Made by a program: the position numbers and the translations under genes. DNA of 64,000 nucleotides from Streptomyces sp. CB02980. GTDB lineage: Bacteria > Actinomycetota > Actinomycetes > Streptomycetales > Streptomycetaceae. The stretch covers positions 162,806-226,805 of the forward strand of contig NZ_JACSCH020000001.1 in the NCBI RefSeq assembly GCF_014451325.2, written 5' to 3'. The notes beneath the pieces are model-generated. The model made no database searches, was not told the origin of the DNA, and was given only the letters and a program-made list of their open reading frames with translations. Of the stretch, positions 35,113-44,074 are shown one piece after another; position 1 is the stretch's first letter, and the number at the start of each line of letters is the position of its first letter.

Positions 35113-35815
35113 GGCAGATGTTCTGCGTGGTACCGGCCATGGTCGCCTGGTCCAGGACGACGAGCCGGTTGACGTACCCCTCGCGCATGACGAGCAGCGA
35201 GTACCCCGACCAGATGCCGTCGATGAGGGCGATGAACTGGGCGTTCGCGTCGAAGGTGTAGGTGTTGAACCCATCCGTGATCCAGGACCACGGCAGCAGC
35301 TGCTCGTTGGAGCAGTCCCGCAGGATCAGGGTCACGACCCACGGGAAGTGGATGTCCGGGACGGTGGTGTCGCCCCGCTCGGCCCCCAGCAGGGAACCGT
35401 CCTCGAAGACTCCGCTCTTGCGCCCGCTGCCGGTGGCCTGTTCCGCGACCGTGGCGAACCGCTTGTGCATCGGGCTCCGCAGCCGCGCGGTCGAGCCGTG
35501 GCCCTCCGCCTGACGCAGGGAGATGCGGACGAACGCGGTGAGTTTCGCGGCGAGGTCGGCCTCGTCGTACACGGGGAAGAGCTCGGGGGGCACACACGGA
35601 TCGACGGGGAGGGGCGGGAACCCGAGTGTGCCCGGCTCCGGGTCCTGGGTGCTCAACTTCTTGAGGAGGTCGTCCCAGTCCACGATGGGCATGGGCAGGC
35701 CCCGAAGCAGGGCACCCAGCTCGTAGATGAGTGCGGTCTCGGGGTGGGCCATCAGCAGCTGGGCCTCGAAGGACGACCCCTGAGACCCGCCGGCGTTCTG
35801 GTTCACCATCACCAT
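35099..35815 (-). CDS. Hypothetical 238-residue protein, unknown
   Basis: Not recognised. The start MVMVNQ follows AGGAGCTGGTG. Cytosolic, with a helical N-terminus (FEAQLLMAHPETALIYELGA), a Pro-rich stretch (TLGFPPLPVDPCVPPELFPV) and a strand-rich C-terminal half (FPWVVTLILRDCSNEQLLPW; FNTYTFDANAQFIALIDGIW). It is convergent with the LodB-like gene, ends overlapping by 14 bp. Being embedded in the oxidase locus, it may belong to the same system; this is inference. Confidence 0.7.
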   Translation of the reverse strand: MVMVNQNAGGSQGSSFEAQLLMAHPETALIYELGALLRGLPMPIVDWDDLLKKLSTQDPEPGTLGFPPLPVDPCVPPELFPVYDEADLAAKLTAFVRISLRQAEGHGSTARLRSPMHKRFATVAEQATGSGRKSGVFEDGSLLGAERGDTTVPDIHFPWVVTLILRDCSNEQLLPWSWITDGFNTYTFDANAQFIALIDGIWSGYSLLVMREGYVNRLVVLDQATMAGTTQNICLNPA

Positions 35816-36135
35816 CACCAGCTCCTGGTTGACGGGTGTACGGGTTGGAGGACGAGGAGCCCGGGCGCGGCAATCGATCGAGGCGGGCCGGGGCCGGGCG
35901 CGAGAACGCGCCAAGGGCCGGGGATGGCCGCTGCCTTCCGGGGGCCACGGCAGCCTGCGCTGGGGCGCTCCGCGTGCGGACACTCCCAGTCTCACCCTGG
36001 CTGTTCAGGCCCGCAAACGCGGTCCGCGCCGGGCTTCGGCCCGCACGGCGCGCCGCCACCAGCCTCCTGCCGTACGCTGGAAGACGCCTGCTCGGCTCGG
36101 TCGTGCCCCGCCAACGCACCCTGGGAGAAGGGCAG
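35816..36135. promoter_or_regulatory. Divergent upstream region, 320 bp
   Basis: Between the unknown gene at 35099 and the truncated SARP gene, which face away from each other. It should carry both promoters. GGGAGAAGGG at the right end is the SARP ribosome binding site. No repeats noted. Confidence 0.4.
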
Positions 36136-36798
36136 ATGTCGACCCTCACTCCTCCTCAGCTACGGCTGCTCGGCCCGTTCCGTCTGGAGTCCGCCGCCGG
36201 ACCGGTCGACCTGTGCGACAACACGCAACGGCTTCTCGCCTTCGTGGGGCTGCGCAGGCGCGTCAGCCGCAGCGTCCTCGCCGGGACGCTCTGGCCGGAC
36301 GTCACCGAGGAGCACGCGCGGGGCAGTCTGCGCACGACCTCGTGGAAGCTGCCGCACGGCGACCGCCCGCTCGTGCGGTGCGGCGGCGAGTCCGTGGAGC
36401 TCACCGACGCTCTGCTGGTGGACGCCCACACGCTGGCCGAGACGGCGCTCAGTGTGGTGCGCGCCGCGGGGCCGCGCCAGCCCGGCCCCGCGCCACTGGT
36501 GCTGCTGGGCGGCGGTGAGCTACTGCCCGGCTGGGACGAGGACTGGGTGCTGCTTGAGCGTGAGCGGCTGCGCCAGCTGCGGCTGCACGCGCTGGACGCG
36601 CCGGCGGAGGCGCTGACCCGGCAGGGCAGCCCGGCCCTGGCCCTGGAGGCGGCGCTGGCGGCGTCGAACTACCCTTTTTCATGGACGAAAGTGCACAAAA
36701 CAGGCACGAAAGGGGCTTTCCATGACGGCACTTCTCGAGTACCGGAGCAACCGGATCGTCGAACTGATGGAGGAGCCCGCCGAGCGCCGCGACGCTGA
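36136..36798 (+). pseudogene. Truncated SARP-type activator
   Basis: MSTLTPPQLRLLGPFRLESA begins an OmpR-like DNA-binding domain of the SARP family (LLAFVGLRRRVSRSVLAGTLWP, EEHARGSLRTTSWKL), followed by the start of the bacterial transcriptional activator domain (LPGWDEDWVLLERERLRQLR). Similarity stops at ALEAALAAS (about 36668), where the sequence turns AT-rich; the rest of the frame reads into the ferritin-like gene. About 180 residues of a normally about 270-residue SARP remain, so the activator domain is incomplete. The DNA-binding part is intact and could still be made. Probably a broken regulator joined to a new promoter by rearrangement. Confidence 0.7.
36668..36720 (+). promoter_or_regulatory. 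AT-rich junction and probable leader of the ferritin-like gene
   Basis: The sequence from 36668 (ACCCTTTTTCATGGACGAAA onward) breaks the GC-rich coding of the SARP gene and contains a doubled GCACGAAAG/GTGCACAAA-like pattern. AAAGGGG before the ATG at 36722 is the ribosome binding site. Confidence 0.45.
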
Positions 36799-37786
36799 CT
36801 GGCTGAAGGAGTCGCTCCAGCAGGCGATGATGCTGGAACTCGCCACGCTGCCCCCGTACTTGTCCGCAATGTGGTCCATCGAGCCGCAGAGCGGGGAGGT
36901 GTTCAAGGCGTTCAGGCGGATCGTCTTCGACGAGATGTCCCACCTCGGCCTCGCCGGGAACATGCTCACCACCATCGGCGGAGTCCCCCGCCTCGCCGAC
37001 GCTCATACGGTTCCGACATACCCCGGTCCGCTGCCCGGCGGCGTACGTCCGTCGCTGACTGTCTTCCTGAGCGGGCTGACGAAGCAGTCACTGGATCTGT
37101 TCGCGCAGATCGAGGAACCCGACGACCCGGTCGCGGAGGCCCGTTCGCACACCTCCATCGGCGCGTTCTACACCGCGATCCTGGAGGCGTTCCAGAACCA
37201 CGCGGAGCTGATCACCGGGGCCCATCAGCTTGAGCGGGACATGGAGCACCACGGCGCGGGCAACAGCCTCGTTGCCCTGAACTCGCTGGCGGACGTCGAG
37301 GCGGCCATCGACGTGATCAAGGAGCAGGGCGAGGGCACCTCAGCCTCGCCGGAGAACCCCCACCCCGGAGAGAGTGGCGAGCTCGCCCACTTCTACGTCT
37401 TCCGGCAGCTCTTCCACGGCCGCAAGCTGGTCAAGGTCGCCGAGAACCCGGACCGGTGGGAGTTCACCGGGGACGTGATCGCGATGCCGGCCACCCGCCC
37501 GATGGGCACGGTGCCCGACGGCGGCTGGGGAGCACCCGGGCAGCCGACCCCCGACGCCGACACGCAGGACCTGCTGGGGCGAGGCAACCAGACGTACAGC
37601 AGGATGCTGCGCTCGCTGGAGGATGCCTGGCAGGCAGGGGACCCGGACACGGCGGGCGGTCTGCTCGGCGACGCCGTCGGCGAGATGATCGGCCTCAAGG
37701 GCCCGGCCCGGTCCCTGATGAGCCGCGAGGTCCCGGGCAGCGGCGGCAAGACCTACGGACCGGAGTTCCGGTACGTCGACGCATAG
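36722..37786 (+). CDS. VioB-type ferritin-like domain protein
   Basis: A 354-residue protein of the ferritin-like group that includes the domain of VioB/RebD-type iminophenyl-pyruvate dimer synthases. The metal-binding helices are visible: QQAMMLELATLPPYLSAMW, RIVFDEMSHLGLAGNML (ExxH), FYTAILEAFQNHAELITGAH and ELAHFYVFRQLFHGR. Enzymes of this group couple oxidised amino-acid imines. A LodA-type oxidase nearby makes aldehyde or imine products from amino acids, so the combination is suggestive. No signal peptide. Well-placed AAAGGGG before the start. Followed by a protease-like gene at 47 bp. Confidence 0.85.
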   Translation: MTALLEYRSNRIVELMEEPAERRDADWLKESLQQAMMLELATLPPYLSAMWSIEPQSGEVFKAFRRIVFDEMSHLGLAGNMLTTIGGVPRLADAHTVPTYPGPLPGGVRPSLTVFLSGLTKQSLDLFAQIEEPDDPVAEARSHTSIGAFYTAILEAFQNHAELITGAHQLERDMEHHGAGNSLVALNSLADVEAAIDVIKEQGEGTSASPENPHPGESGELAHFYVFRQLFHGRKLVKVAENPDRWEFTGDVIAMPATRPMGTVPDGGWGAPGQPTPDADTQDLLGRGNQTYSRMLRSLEDAWQAGDPDTAGGLLGDAVGEMIGLKGPARSLMSREVPGSGGKTYGPEFRYVDA

Positions 37787-37833
37787 GACCGGTCGACGCA
37801 TGGGGCCGTCCGGCCCGGTGAGGAACGAGTGCC

Positions 37834-39021
37834 ATGAGCGAACAGGGCTTGGGACCAGGTGAGGGACGTTTCGAGGTCCCTCCGGATCACCCCGTCGACG
37901 GGAGGCCGGACCAGGAACCGGAGGGCTTCCGGGTGCCCCCGTACCCACCGCCGGAGGAGAGCCGCGCGGCGCTGGAGCGGGCGAGTGGCCTGCGGGACAC
38001 CAGGATCAGAGACGCCCAGGAAGCCGTGACCGAGGCCCTGTTCACCGATGCGAGGGCCCGGTACGGGAGCGGCGCGCCACGGACGGCGGACACCCTGCAG
38101 GGGGTCGGCATCATCCAGGGCGTCGGCGCGGGCATGAGCGGACCCGGCGCAGGGACGCCCGGCACGGAGGTCCTGAGCGTGTGCGTGGCGGAGGCCATGC
38201 CGGCGGACCAGGTCCGGGAACTCGTCGTCGACGCGTTCGGCGTCCGCGCGGCCGGAGACCTTCCGCTGCGGGTGGTGCACAGCGGCCTGATCCGGCTGCA
38301 GACCCACACCCACCGCCAGCGGCGGGCGCCCGGCGGAATCTCCGTGGGCCATCACACCGGTGTGCAGGGCACTCTGGGATTCATCGCGAAGGGGCGCGCC
38401 GCCGCGGACGCGAACAAGTTCTTCCTGGTCAGCGCCAACCACGTCATCGCCAACAAGAACGCCGCCGCCTTCGGCTCCTGCATCGTGCAGCCGTCCCCCG
38501 CCGACGGCGGCCGCTGCCCCACCGACCGGGTCGCGGTGCTGGACCGCATCCTGGCACTGGACCTGACCTTCACCTCACCGAACTGGGCCGACTGCGCCAG
38601 GGCCTGGTGCTATCCGGACGAGGTGGTGCAGAGCCCGTCCCAGGTCCACATCGTGCCCGGGTTCGGTCCTCAACTCTTCGGCATCGGCAGTACGGCGCAG
38701 TTCCCCGTCGTGAACACGGTGGTCGGCAAGAGCGGGTGCATCACGCAGATGACGTACGGGAGGGTCGACGTCCCCTTCTGGAACGGCCTCGTCTACGACG
38801 AGACCACATCTCCCCCCACGGCGCTCCCCTTCAACGGTCAGACGCTCATCGTCAGCCAGGGCTACGCCTTCTCCTGGCCTGGGGACTCCGGGGCGGTCGT
38901 GTGGAACTACGACGCGGCCGTGAACCCGATCGGCCTGCTCATCGCGGGCAGCCCCACCGGCGTCTCGGTCTCCACGCCCCTGCCGTGGGTCCTCGACTAT
39001 CTGGACGTCAAACTGGTCTGA
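37834..39021 (+). CDS. Trypsin-fold serine protease-like protein, no signal peptide
   Basis: A 395-residue protein. The N-terminal about 150 residues are Gly/Pro/Ala-rich and helical; the rest is a chymotrypsin-fold domain with a plausible triad: H203 (VSANHVIA), D243 (ALDLTF) and S352 (WPGDSGAVV). There is no secretion signal, so it would act inside the cell, or be exported by an unusual route. GAGGAACG precedes the ATG, 47 bp after the ferritin-like gene, so the two are cotranscribed. Autocleavage or processing of a cluster product is possible but speculative. Confidence 0.82.
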   Translation: MSEQGLGPGEGRFEVPPDHPVDGRPDQEPEGFRVPPYPPPEESRAALERASGLRDTRIRDAQEAVTEALFTDARARYGSGAPRTADTLQGVGIIQGVGAGMSGPGAGTPGTEVLSVCVAEAMPADQVRELVVDAFGVRAAGDLPLRVVHSGLIRLQTHTHRQRRAPGGISVGHHTGVQGTLGFIAKGRAAADANKFFLVSANHVIANKNAAAFGSCIVQPSPADGGRCPTDRVAVLDRILALDLTFTSPNWADCARAWCYPDEVVQSPSQVHIVPGFGPQLFGIGSTAQFPVVNTVVGKSGCITQMTYGRVDVPFWNGLVYDETTSPPTALPFNGQTLIVSQGYAFSWPGDSGAVVWNYDAAVNPIGLLIAGSPTGVSVSTPLPWVLDYLDVKLV

Positions 39022-39102
39022 CGAGCTCATGCATGCGTGGTCGGCGGCGAGATGCCGAAGGGTTAGGCGACGACCGCGAAGGGCCCGTACACGTAGCCGC
39101 GG

Positions 39103-39152
39103 CCCTGCGTGTCCCGCACGCACAGGTGCCCTGCGTGTCCCGCACGCACAGG
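39103..39152. repeat. 24-bp direct repeat
   Basis: CCCTGCGTGTCCCGCACGCA plus CAGG occurs twice (39103-39126, 39129-39152), between convergent genes. On the reverse strand it keeps the frame LCVRDTQG, which looks like the end of a lost coding region. Confidence 0.8.
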
Positions 39153-39195
39153 GCCACCATCGCCACGATCAGCAGCACGGTGAGGGGCCGGCGTC

Positions 39196-41109
39196 TCAGG
39201 GAAAGGCCGGTGTAGCGGCCGGCCTGGCAGGGCCCTCATGGGGCTGGAGGGTTCCGGCCGTGGTGACGACGACAAGGGTGTCCTCGTGCGACCAACGGCG
39301 CGTTCCGGTTTTGGGCGGGTTGAGCAGCGGGATCGGGGAGTCGCCGGGGCGGTAGCCGAGGGCGGTGTCGCCCTGCTGTCCGGCGGCCTCCACGAGCGTG
39401 GCGAAGGGCGCCTCGGTCCCGGCGGGGACGTAGTCGGTGGCGGGGCGGAGGCGGACCGCGTTGCCCGCCGGGGAGAAGAGCTCGTCGAAGGCCGCCGCGA
39501 GTTCCACGGTCTGCGAGATCTGGGCCATGAGCAGGCCGACGAGCCGTGCGCCGACCACGAGGTCCGTGTGCGGGCCGGCCGGCGCGAGGGGGCGGTGCTG
39601 GGCATCCGTCAGTTCGGCGACCGTGGGGCTGTGGCGGCCCGACTCGCGCTCGGCTGCGCGGAGCCGAAGGAGGGTGACGAGGGTGTGCTCGTCGGGGTCG
39701 GGGTGGCCGTCGGGGCCACCGAGGACGAGGACGTGGTGGGCTGGGTCAGGGGCGGGGAGGGCCTCCTCACGGACCGCCTCCCAGCCGTTGCGGGCGAGGC
39801 CGTCGACGATCTCCGGGCCGCGCCGGTTCCAGCCGAGGACGAGGACCCGGCGGGGGGCGGCGCGGACGTCGGCGGCGGTCGCGGCCTTCACGGACGAGAG
39901 CGGCGGGAGCGGTGGTGGAGGGGTCGCGGTCCAGGTCGGTGGGGTCTCGTCCTCGGCCAGGACGACGACGGCGTCGCCGGGGCCGAGGGCTGTCTGCGGC
40001 GGCGGGTTGAGGAGCGGCGAGCCGTCCGGGCGTACGAGGCCCACCACACACGCGTCCACGCAGGCCGCCCGCAGGTCGGCGAAGGTCCGGCCGCCGAGCC
40101 CGGGGACACGGTGGACGTGCAGCTCGGCACCGGCGAAGTCGAGCAGGTCCTCCAGGACGCGCGACACTCCGGGTTCGAGGACGCACTGGACGAGGGTCCG
40201 GGCAGCGATGCCGTCGGCGTCGAGGACGACCGCGCCGGGCCCGGCGGCGAGCCGGGCGGTGGCGACGTGCTGGGTCTGCCGGACCGCCGCCACGACGCGT
40301 ACCGGGCTCGCGTCACCGACCACGGCCCGCAGCGCGAGCAGCGTCTTGACGACCTGGGTGTCGGCCTCGGGGGTGTCCGGCGGCAGCACCACGACCGCCC
40401 CGGCGGCGGCCGGGCTGACACGGGCGAGAGCCGCCGGGTCTGCGGGGCGGCCACGGCGACAGAGCAGCCGGACGCGTCGGCCGCCGACGGCGGTGAGAAC
40501 CGCCCGCAACTCCTGCTCCATGTCGAGCTTGTCGCGGTCGGCGAGGACCACGACCGCACTGTTCCGCCGCTGGGCATGAGCGGCGAGCAGCTCGGCGACG
40601 AGCGTCGGGGTCTGCTCGGACCAACCGAGGACCAGTGAGTGACCGCGCTCCACGACCGTCGACTGGCCGCGCTGAAGCTCGGTCAGCCGGTCCGTGATCG
40701 CGGTGGTGACGAGGCCGACGAGGGTTGAGACGTAGAGCAGGGAGACGAGGGCCAGCAGGACGGAGAGGACCATCCGCAGGGGCGGGCCGACCTCGCCGCC
40801 GAGCCGGAGGGTCTGGCCGACGGTCCGCCAGACGGTCGCCACCTTGCCCTGGACGGTGTCGGGCGAGCGGTTGTCGGTCCAGACGAGGAGGGCGCTCGCC
40901 GGTGCCACCACGGCCAGGCAGACCAGCGCGAGCCAGCCCGCGGCCGTGGTCATGCCCTTCACCACGGTGCGGTCCACCCAGTACCGCGTCCGGTCCCGCA
41001 GCGACGCCGCGGGCCGGTGGCGGGGCGGGCCGGAGGTAGACGGGGCCGGGACGGCTGCGGGACGGGACGGCCGCTGGGGCGGGACCGTAAATTCGGGCTC
41101 CTTGCGCAC
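39196..41109 (-). CDS. CASTOR/POLLUX-type ion-channel protein with RCK-like domains
   Basis: A 637-residue protein. Two membrane helices lie near the N-terminus (TTAAGWLALVCLAVVAPASA and MVLSVLLALVSLLYVSTLVG). The cytosolic part has two nucleotide-binding-like domains: first HSLVLGWSEQTPTLVAELLA, second RRVLVLGWNRRGPEIVDGLA, each with TrkA-N/RCK-like strands. This is the CASTOR/POLLUX/SYM8 family known as calcium-regulated cation channels in plants; bacterial members are largely uncharacterised. The GTG start at 41109 is the best placed; later starts in the same frame are possible. No regulator adjoins it. Confidence 0.85.
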   Translation of the reverse strand: MRKEPEFTVPPQRPSRPAAVPAPSTSGPPRHRPAASLRDRTRYWVDRTVVKGMTTAAGWLALVCLAVVAPASALLVWTDNRSPDTVQGKVATVWRTVGQTLRLGGEVGPPLRMVLSVLLALVSLLYVSTLVGLVTTAITDRLTELQRGQSTVVERGHSLVLGWSEQTPTLVAELLAAHAQRRNSAVVVLADRDKLDMEQELRAVLTAVGGRRVRLLCRRGRPADPAALARVSPAAAGAVVVLPPDTPEADTQVVKTLLALRAVVGDASPVRVVAAVRQTQHVATARLAAGPGAVVLDADGIAARTLVQCVLEPGVSRVLEDLLDFAGAELHVHRVPGLGGRTFADLRAACVDACVVGLVRPDGSPLLNPPPQTALGPGDAVVVLAEDETPPTWTATPPPPLPPLSSVKAATAADVRAAPRRVLVLGWNRRGPEIVDGLARNGWEAVREEALPAPDPAHHVLVLGGPDGHPDPDEHTLVTLLRLRAAERESGRHSPTVAELTDAQHRPLAPAGPHTDLVVGARLVGLLMAQISQTVELAAAFDELFSPAGNAVRLRPATDYVPAGTEAPFATLVEAAGQQGDTALGYRPGDSPIPLLNPPKTGTRRWSHEDTLVVVTTAGTLQPHEGPARPAATPAFP

Positions 41110-41397
41110 GTCAGCAGGGTGACGGCGGCACCGGGGCGAAACGCCGTCGACGGGCGCCGTTCATCCTTTCGGGCAGGCGGCCGGGAGTCAGGCGTTCGAC
41201 CCGCAGGCGCCACCGCGCTCCTCCGCGCGCCTGGGCGCCGGGTCGGGCCGTGGTTCCTCAGACGCTGAGGTACGAGGCTGCGCTGAGGCGGAGGACGGTG
41301 TCGGGGCCGCCTGATCGGCGGCGGCGATGGGGCTGTCCGCCGCGTGGGCGCCAACCTGCATCACGGCGAGCCGCCGCGAGCACGCGGCGCCTTGTGG

Positions 41398-43224
41398 TCA
41401 GGGCACCTGCTGTTCGGTCCAGATGATCTTCCCGGACTCGGTGTACCGCGTCCCCCAGCGCTGGGCGATCTGCCCGACCAGGAACAGACCCCGCCCGCCC
41501 TCGTCAGTGTCCGCGGCCAGGCGCACGCGCGGCGAGGTACTGCTGGTGTCGGCGACCTGGCAGATCAGCGTCCGCGCGTACACCAGACGCACGCCGATCG
41601 GGCTGCCACCATGCCGGATGGCATTGGTGACCAGTTCACTCAGGATCAGCTCCGTACCGAGGACCAGTTCCTCCAGACCCCAGCGGCGCAGCTGGGCCGT
41701 GGCAGCGGCCCGGCTGGCGGCCACCGCCGAAGGGTCGGGCGGGACGTTCCACTCGGCGACCCTGTCGCCCGGCAACGCGCGGGTACGCGCAACCAGCAGG
41801 GCGATGTCGTCGGCCGAATCCGCCGGAAGCATCCCCCTGAGCACGGCCTGGCAGGTCTCCTCCGGACTGCGCCCGGGGTGGGACAGGACCGTGCGCAGCC
41901 GCTCGAGGCCCACGTCGATGTCGTGGGTCCGTGACTCCACCAGCCCGTCGGTGTAGAAGACCAGCTGGCTGCCTTCGGGGACGTCGAACTCGACCGTGGT
42001 GAAAGGCAGCCCGCGCAGCCCCAACGGCGGTCCGACCGGCGTTTCGGGGATGTCCGTGGTGCCGTCGGGGCTCACCAGCATGGCCGGCAGGTGCCCGGCG
42101 CGGGCAAGCTGACAGCGGCAGGTGACCGGGTCGTAGATCGCGTAAAGACAGGTGGCGCCGATCACAGCGTCCTCGCGGCCGCCGGCCGTCTGCTCGTCGT
42201 CGATGCGGGCAACGACCTCGTCGAGGTGGGTGAGGAGTTCGTCAGGCGGCAGATCAAGCATCGCGAGGTTGTGCACGGCGGTGCGCAGTCGCCCCATGGT
42301 GGCGGCGGCGTGCAGGCCGTGTCCGACGACGTCACCGACCACGAGTGCGACCCGGGCGCCGGACAGCGGGATCACGTCGAACCAGTCTCCGCCCACCCCC
42401 GAATGTGCGGGAAGGTACCGGTGGGCGGCCTCGACGGCGTCCTGCGCCGGCAGCCCGCGCGGCAGCAGGCTCTGCTGGAGAGTCACCGCGAGCGGATGGC
42501 CGCCGCTGATGGCGGCCGCGAGCTGCTCCTGGCTGGTGTACCGGGATTCGAACTCGCCTCCGTTGCAGCCCAGCCGGAGCACGGTGATGCGATCAGCGAC
42601 AGCTTGCACGTCGTCAAGGTTGTGACTGACCATGATCACCGCGTGACCCTGGTCCCGCAGCCGGCGGATCAGGTCAAGCATCCGCGAGGTCTGTTCCACG
42701 GTGAGCGTGGCGGTCGGCTCGTCGAGGACGACCAGCTGAGGACTGCCCAGCAGCGCCCGTGCAATGGCGACCGTTTGACGCTGGCCCAGGGTGAGCGCCT
42801 TCACGGGAGTTCGGATACTGGGAAGGCTGATGGCGAGTCGTTCGAGCAGTGCAATGGACCGCTTCTCTATTTCGATCTGCCGCAGAACCCCGAACCTGCG
42901 CAGTTCGCGGCCGAGGTAGAGATTGGCGACCACGTCCAGGCGGTCGACCAGCGACAGGTCTTGGTAGACGGTGGCAATGCCGAGCCGCTGGGCATCGGCG
43001 GGCCGGCGTAGCTCGACGGGGACGCCCTGCCACTCGATGGTCCCCCCATCCGGCGGAGCCACCCCGGAAACCGCCTTGACCAGCGTGCTCTTGCCGGCTC
43101 CGCTGTCACCCACCAGACCGAGCACCTGTCCCCGCTCCACCCGGAGGTCGACCGAGTCGAGAGCGACGACCCCGCCGAAGTGCTTGGTGATCCCGCGCAG
43201 GGACAAGAGCGGCCCCCTGGGCAC
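41398..43224 (-). CDS. ABC ATPase fused to SpoIIE PP2C phosphatase and RsbW-like HATPase
   Basis: A 608-residue fusion of three domains. About 1-235: sugar-type ABC ATPase (Walker A GDSGAGKST, K45; signature degenerate as LTLGQRQ; Walker B VVLDEPTA; H-loop VSHN). About 240-460: SpoIIE/RsbU PP2C phosphatase (SGVGGDWFDVIPL, VVGDVVGHGLHAAATMG and SADDIALLVAR). About 480-608: HATPase_c of the RsbW anti-sigma type (SELVTNAIRHGG, GGRGLFLVGQIAQRWG). The ABC part ends SQEQLAAAISGG and flows directly into the phosphatase start HPLAVTLQQSLLPRG, where family members normally carry PAS or GAF sensors. GGAGGTGGGCGA precedes GTG at 43224; an ATG at 43254 is the alternative. No permease is adjacent. A sensor that couples ATP hydrolysis or sugar transport to the sigma-factor phosphatase switch is the natural idea. 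Confidence 0.88.
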   Translation of the reverse strand: MPRGPLLSLRGITKHFGGVVALDSVDLRVERGQVLGLVGDSGAGKSTLVKAVSGVAPPDGGTIEWQGVPVELRRPADAQRLGIATVYQDLSLVDRLDVVANLYLGRELRRFGVLRQIEIEKRSIALLERLAISLPSIRTPVKALTLGQRQTVAIARALLGSPQLVVLDEPTATLTVEQTSRMLDLIRRLRDQGHAVIMVSHNLDDVQAVADRITVLRLGCNGGEFESRYTSQEQLAAAISGGHPLAVTLQQSLLPRGLPAQDAVEAAHRYLPAHSGVGGDWFDVIPLSGARVALVVGDVVGHGLHAAATMGRLRTAVHNLAMLDLPPDELLTHLDEVVARIDDEQTAGGREDAVIGATCLYAIYDPVTCRCQLARAGHLPAMLVSPDGTTDIPETPVGPPLGLRGLPFTTVEFDVPEGSQLVFYTDGLVESRTHDIDVGLERLRTVLSHPGRSPEETCQAVLRGMLPADSADDIALLVARTRALPGDRVAEWNVPPDPSAVAASRAAATAQLRRWGLEELVLGTELILSELVTNAIRHGGSPIGVRLVYARTLICQVADTSSTSPRVRLAADTDEGGRGLFLVGQIAQRWGTRYTESGKIIWTEQQVP

Positions 43225-44074
43225 TCGCCCACCTCCACCCTCTCCGCAACCCATCAGACGGCACCCGGTCCGCCGCCCGACCGGGCGACCCTTCCGAGGA
43301 ACCTGCAGCAAGGGTTGTCCACCCCGGCGCCTGCCCAGTGAACGGTGGTGACGGGACACGCGAGAACGCCCCGTTCGGCGGCACGTTCTTTCCGACTCGT
43401 CCCACCGTCCAGGGACGTCCTCGCTGTTCTTGTCGCCCGTCCGGCTCATCACACCGCTTCCGCCGCGGCGGTCATGGCGCGTCCTCCGGCAGCCGGGTCA
43501 GGTGAGCAACCGAGACCGCCTCCCCCATCGCACCGTGGCCCCCGACGTGCTGCCGGGAACCACGGTCCTTTTTGCGCACGCTCCACCAGGCTCCCATGCC
43601 TGGTGCCGCATGGGAGGGCGGCCAGGGCGTCCTCGACGCGGCCGAGATCGACGAGGCAGGCAGCCAGGTTGCGGACGTCGGCCTGACGGCGCATCACCGT
43701 CGATGGCTTCGTTGCCCCTGCCGTGCCGGGCCAGGACCTGGGCGACTCGAAAGCCGAGTGGGCCGGGTGCTCACGGGTGGTGATCGAAGGGATTCGCGAG
43801 GTGAGAAATTAGGTGAATCCTTCACTGAATTCGCGTCAATAACCGTCAGCATTTATTTCAATTACATAACAGGATCACCGGAAAGGCCTGGACCAAGACT
43901 CTGCGATACGACCAACTCTCCTTAATTCAAAGCTAATTGAGTGTTCGTCAGATACGGTGGCGTAGGTAACGGAATGGATTCTTTGAGCGCTCTCCCCTTT
44001 GTCCGAATTCTTCACCGGGAGGTTCTGACAGGCTTCCGCGCACCCAGTCTTCTGACCAAAGAGTTGAGGTGCGC
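43225..44074. other. Intergenic, 850 bp, partly AT-rich
   Basis: Upstream of two divergent genes. 43800-44070 is unusually AT-rich for this genome (TTCAATTACATAAC, CTTAATTCAAAGCTAATTG), probably the promoter of the secreted protease. A reverse-strand stretch near 43600-43690 (RRQADVRNLAACLVDLGR) resembles a TPR tail remnant, weakly. No intact gene seen. Confidence 0.45.

Noticed and set aside
43449..43697. Possible TPR protein remnant
   Set aside because: Only about 25 residues look TPR-like; not enough to call a gene or pseudogene.
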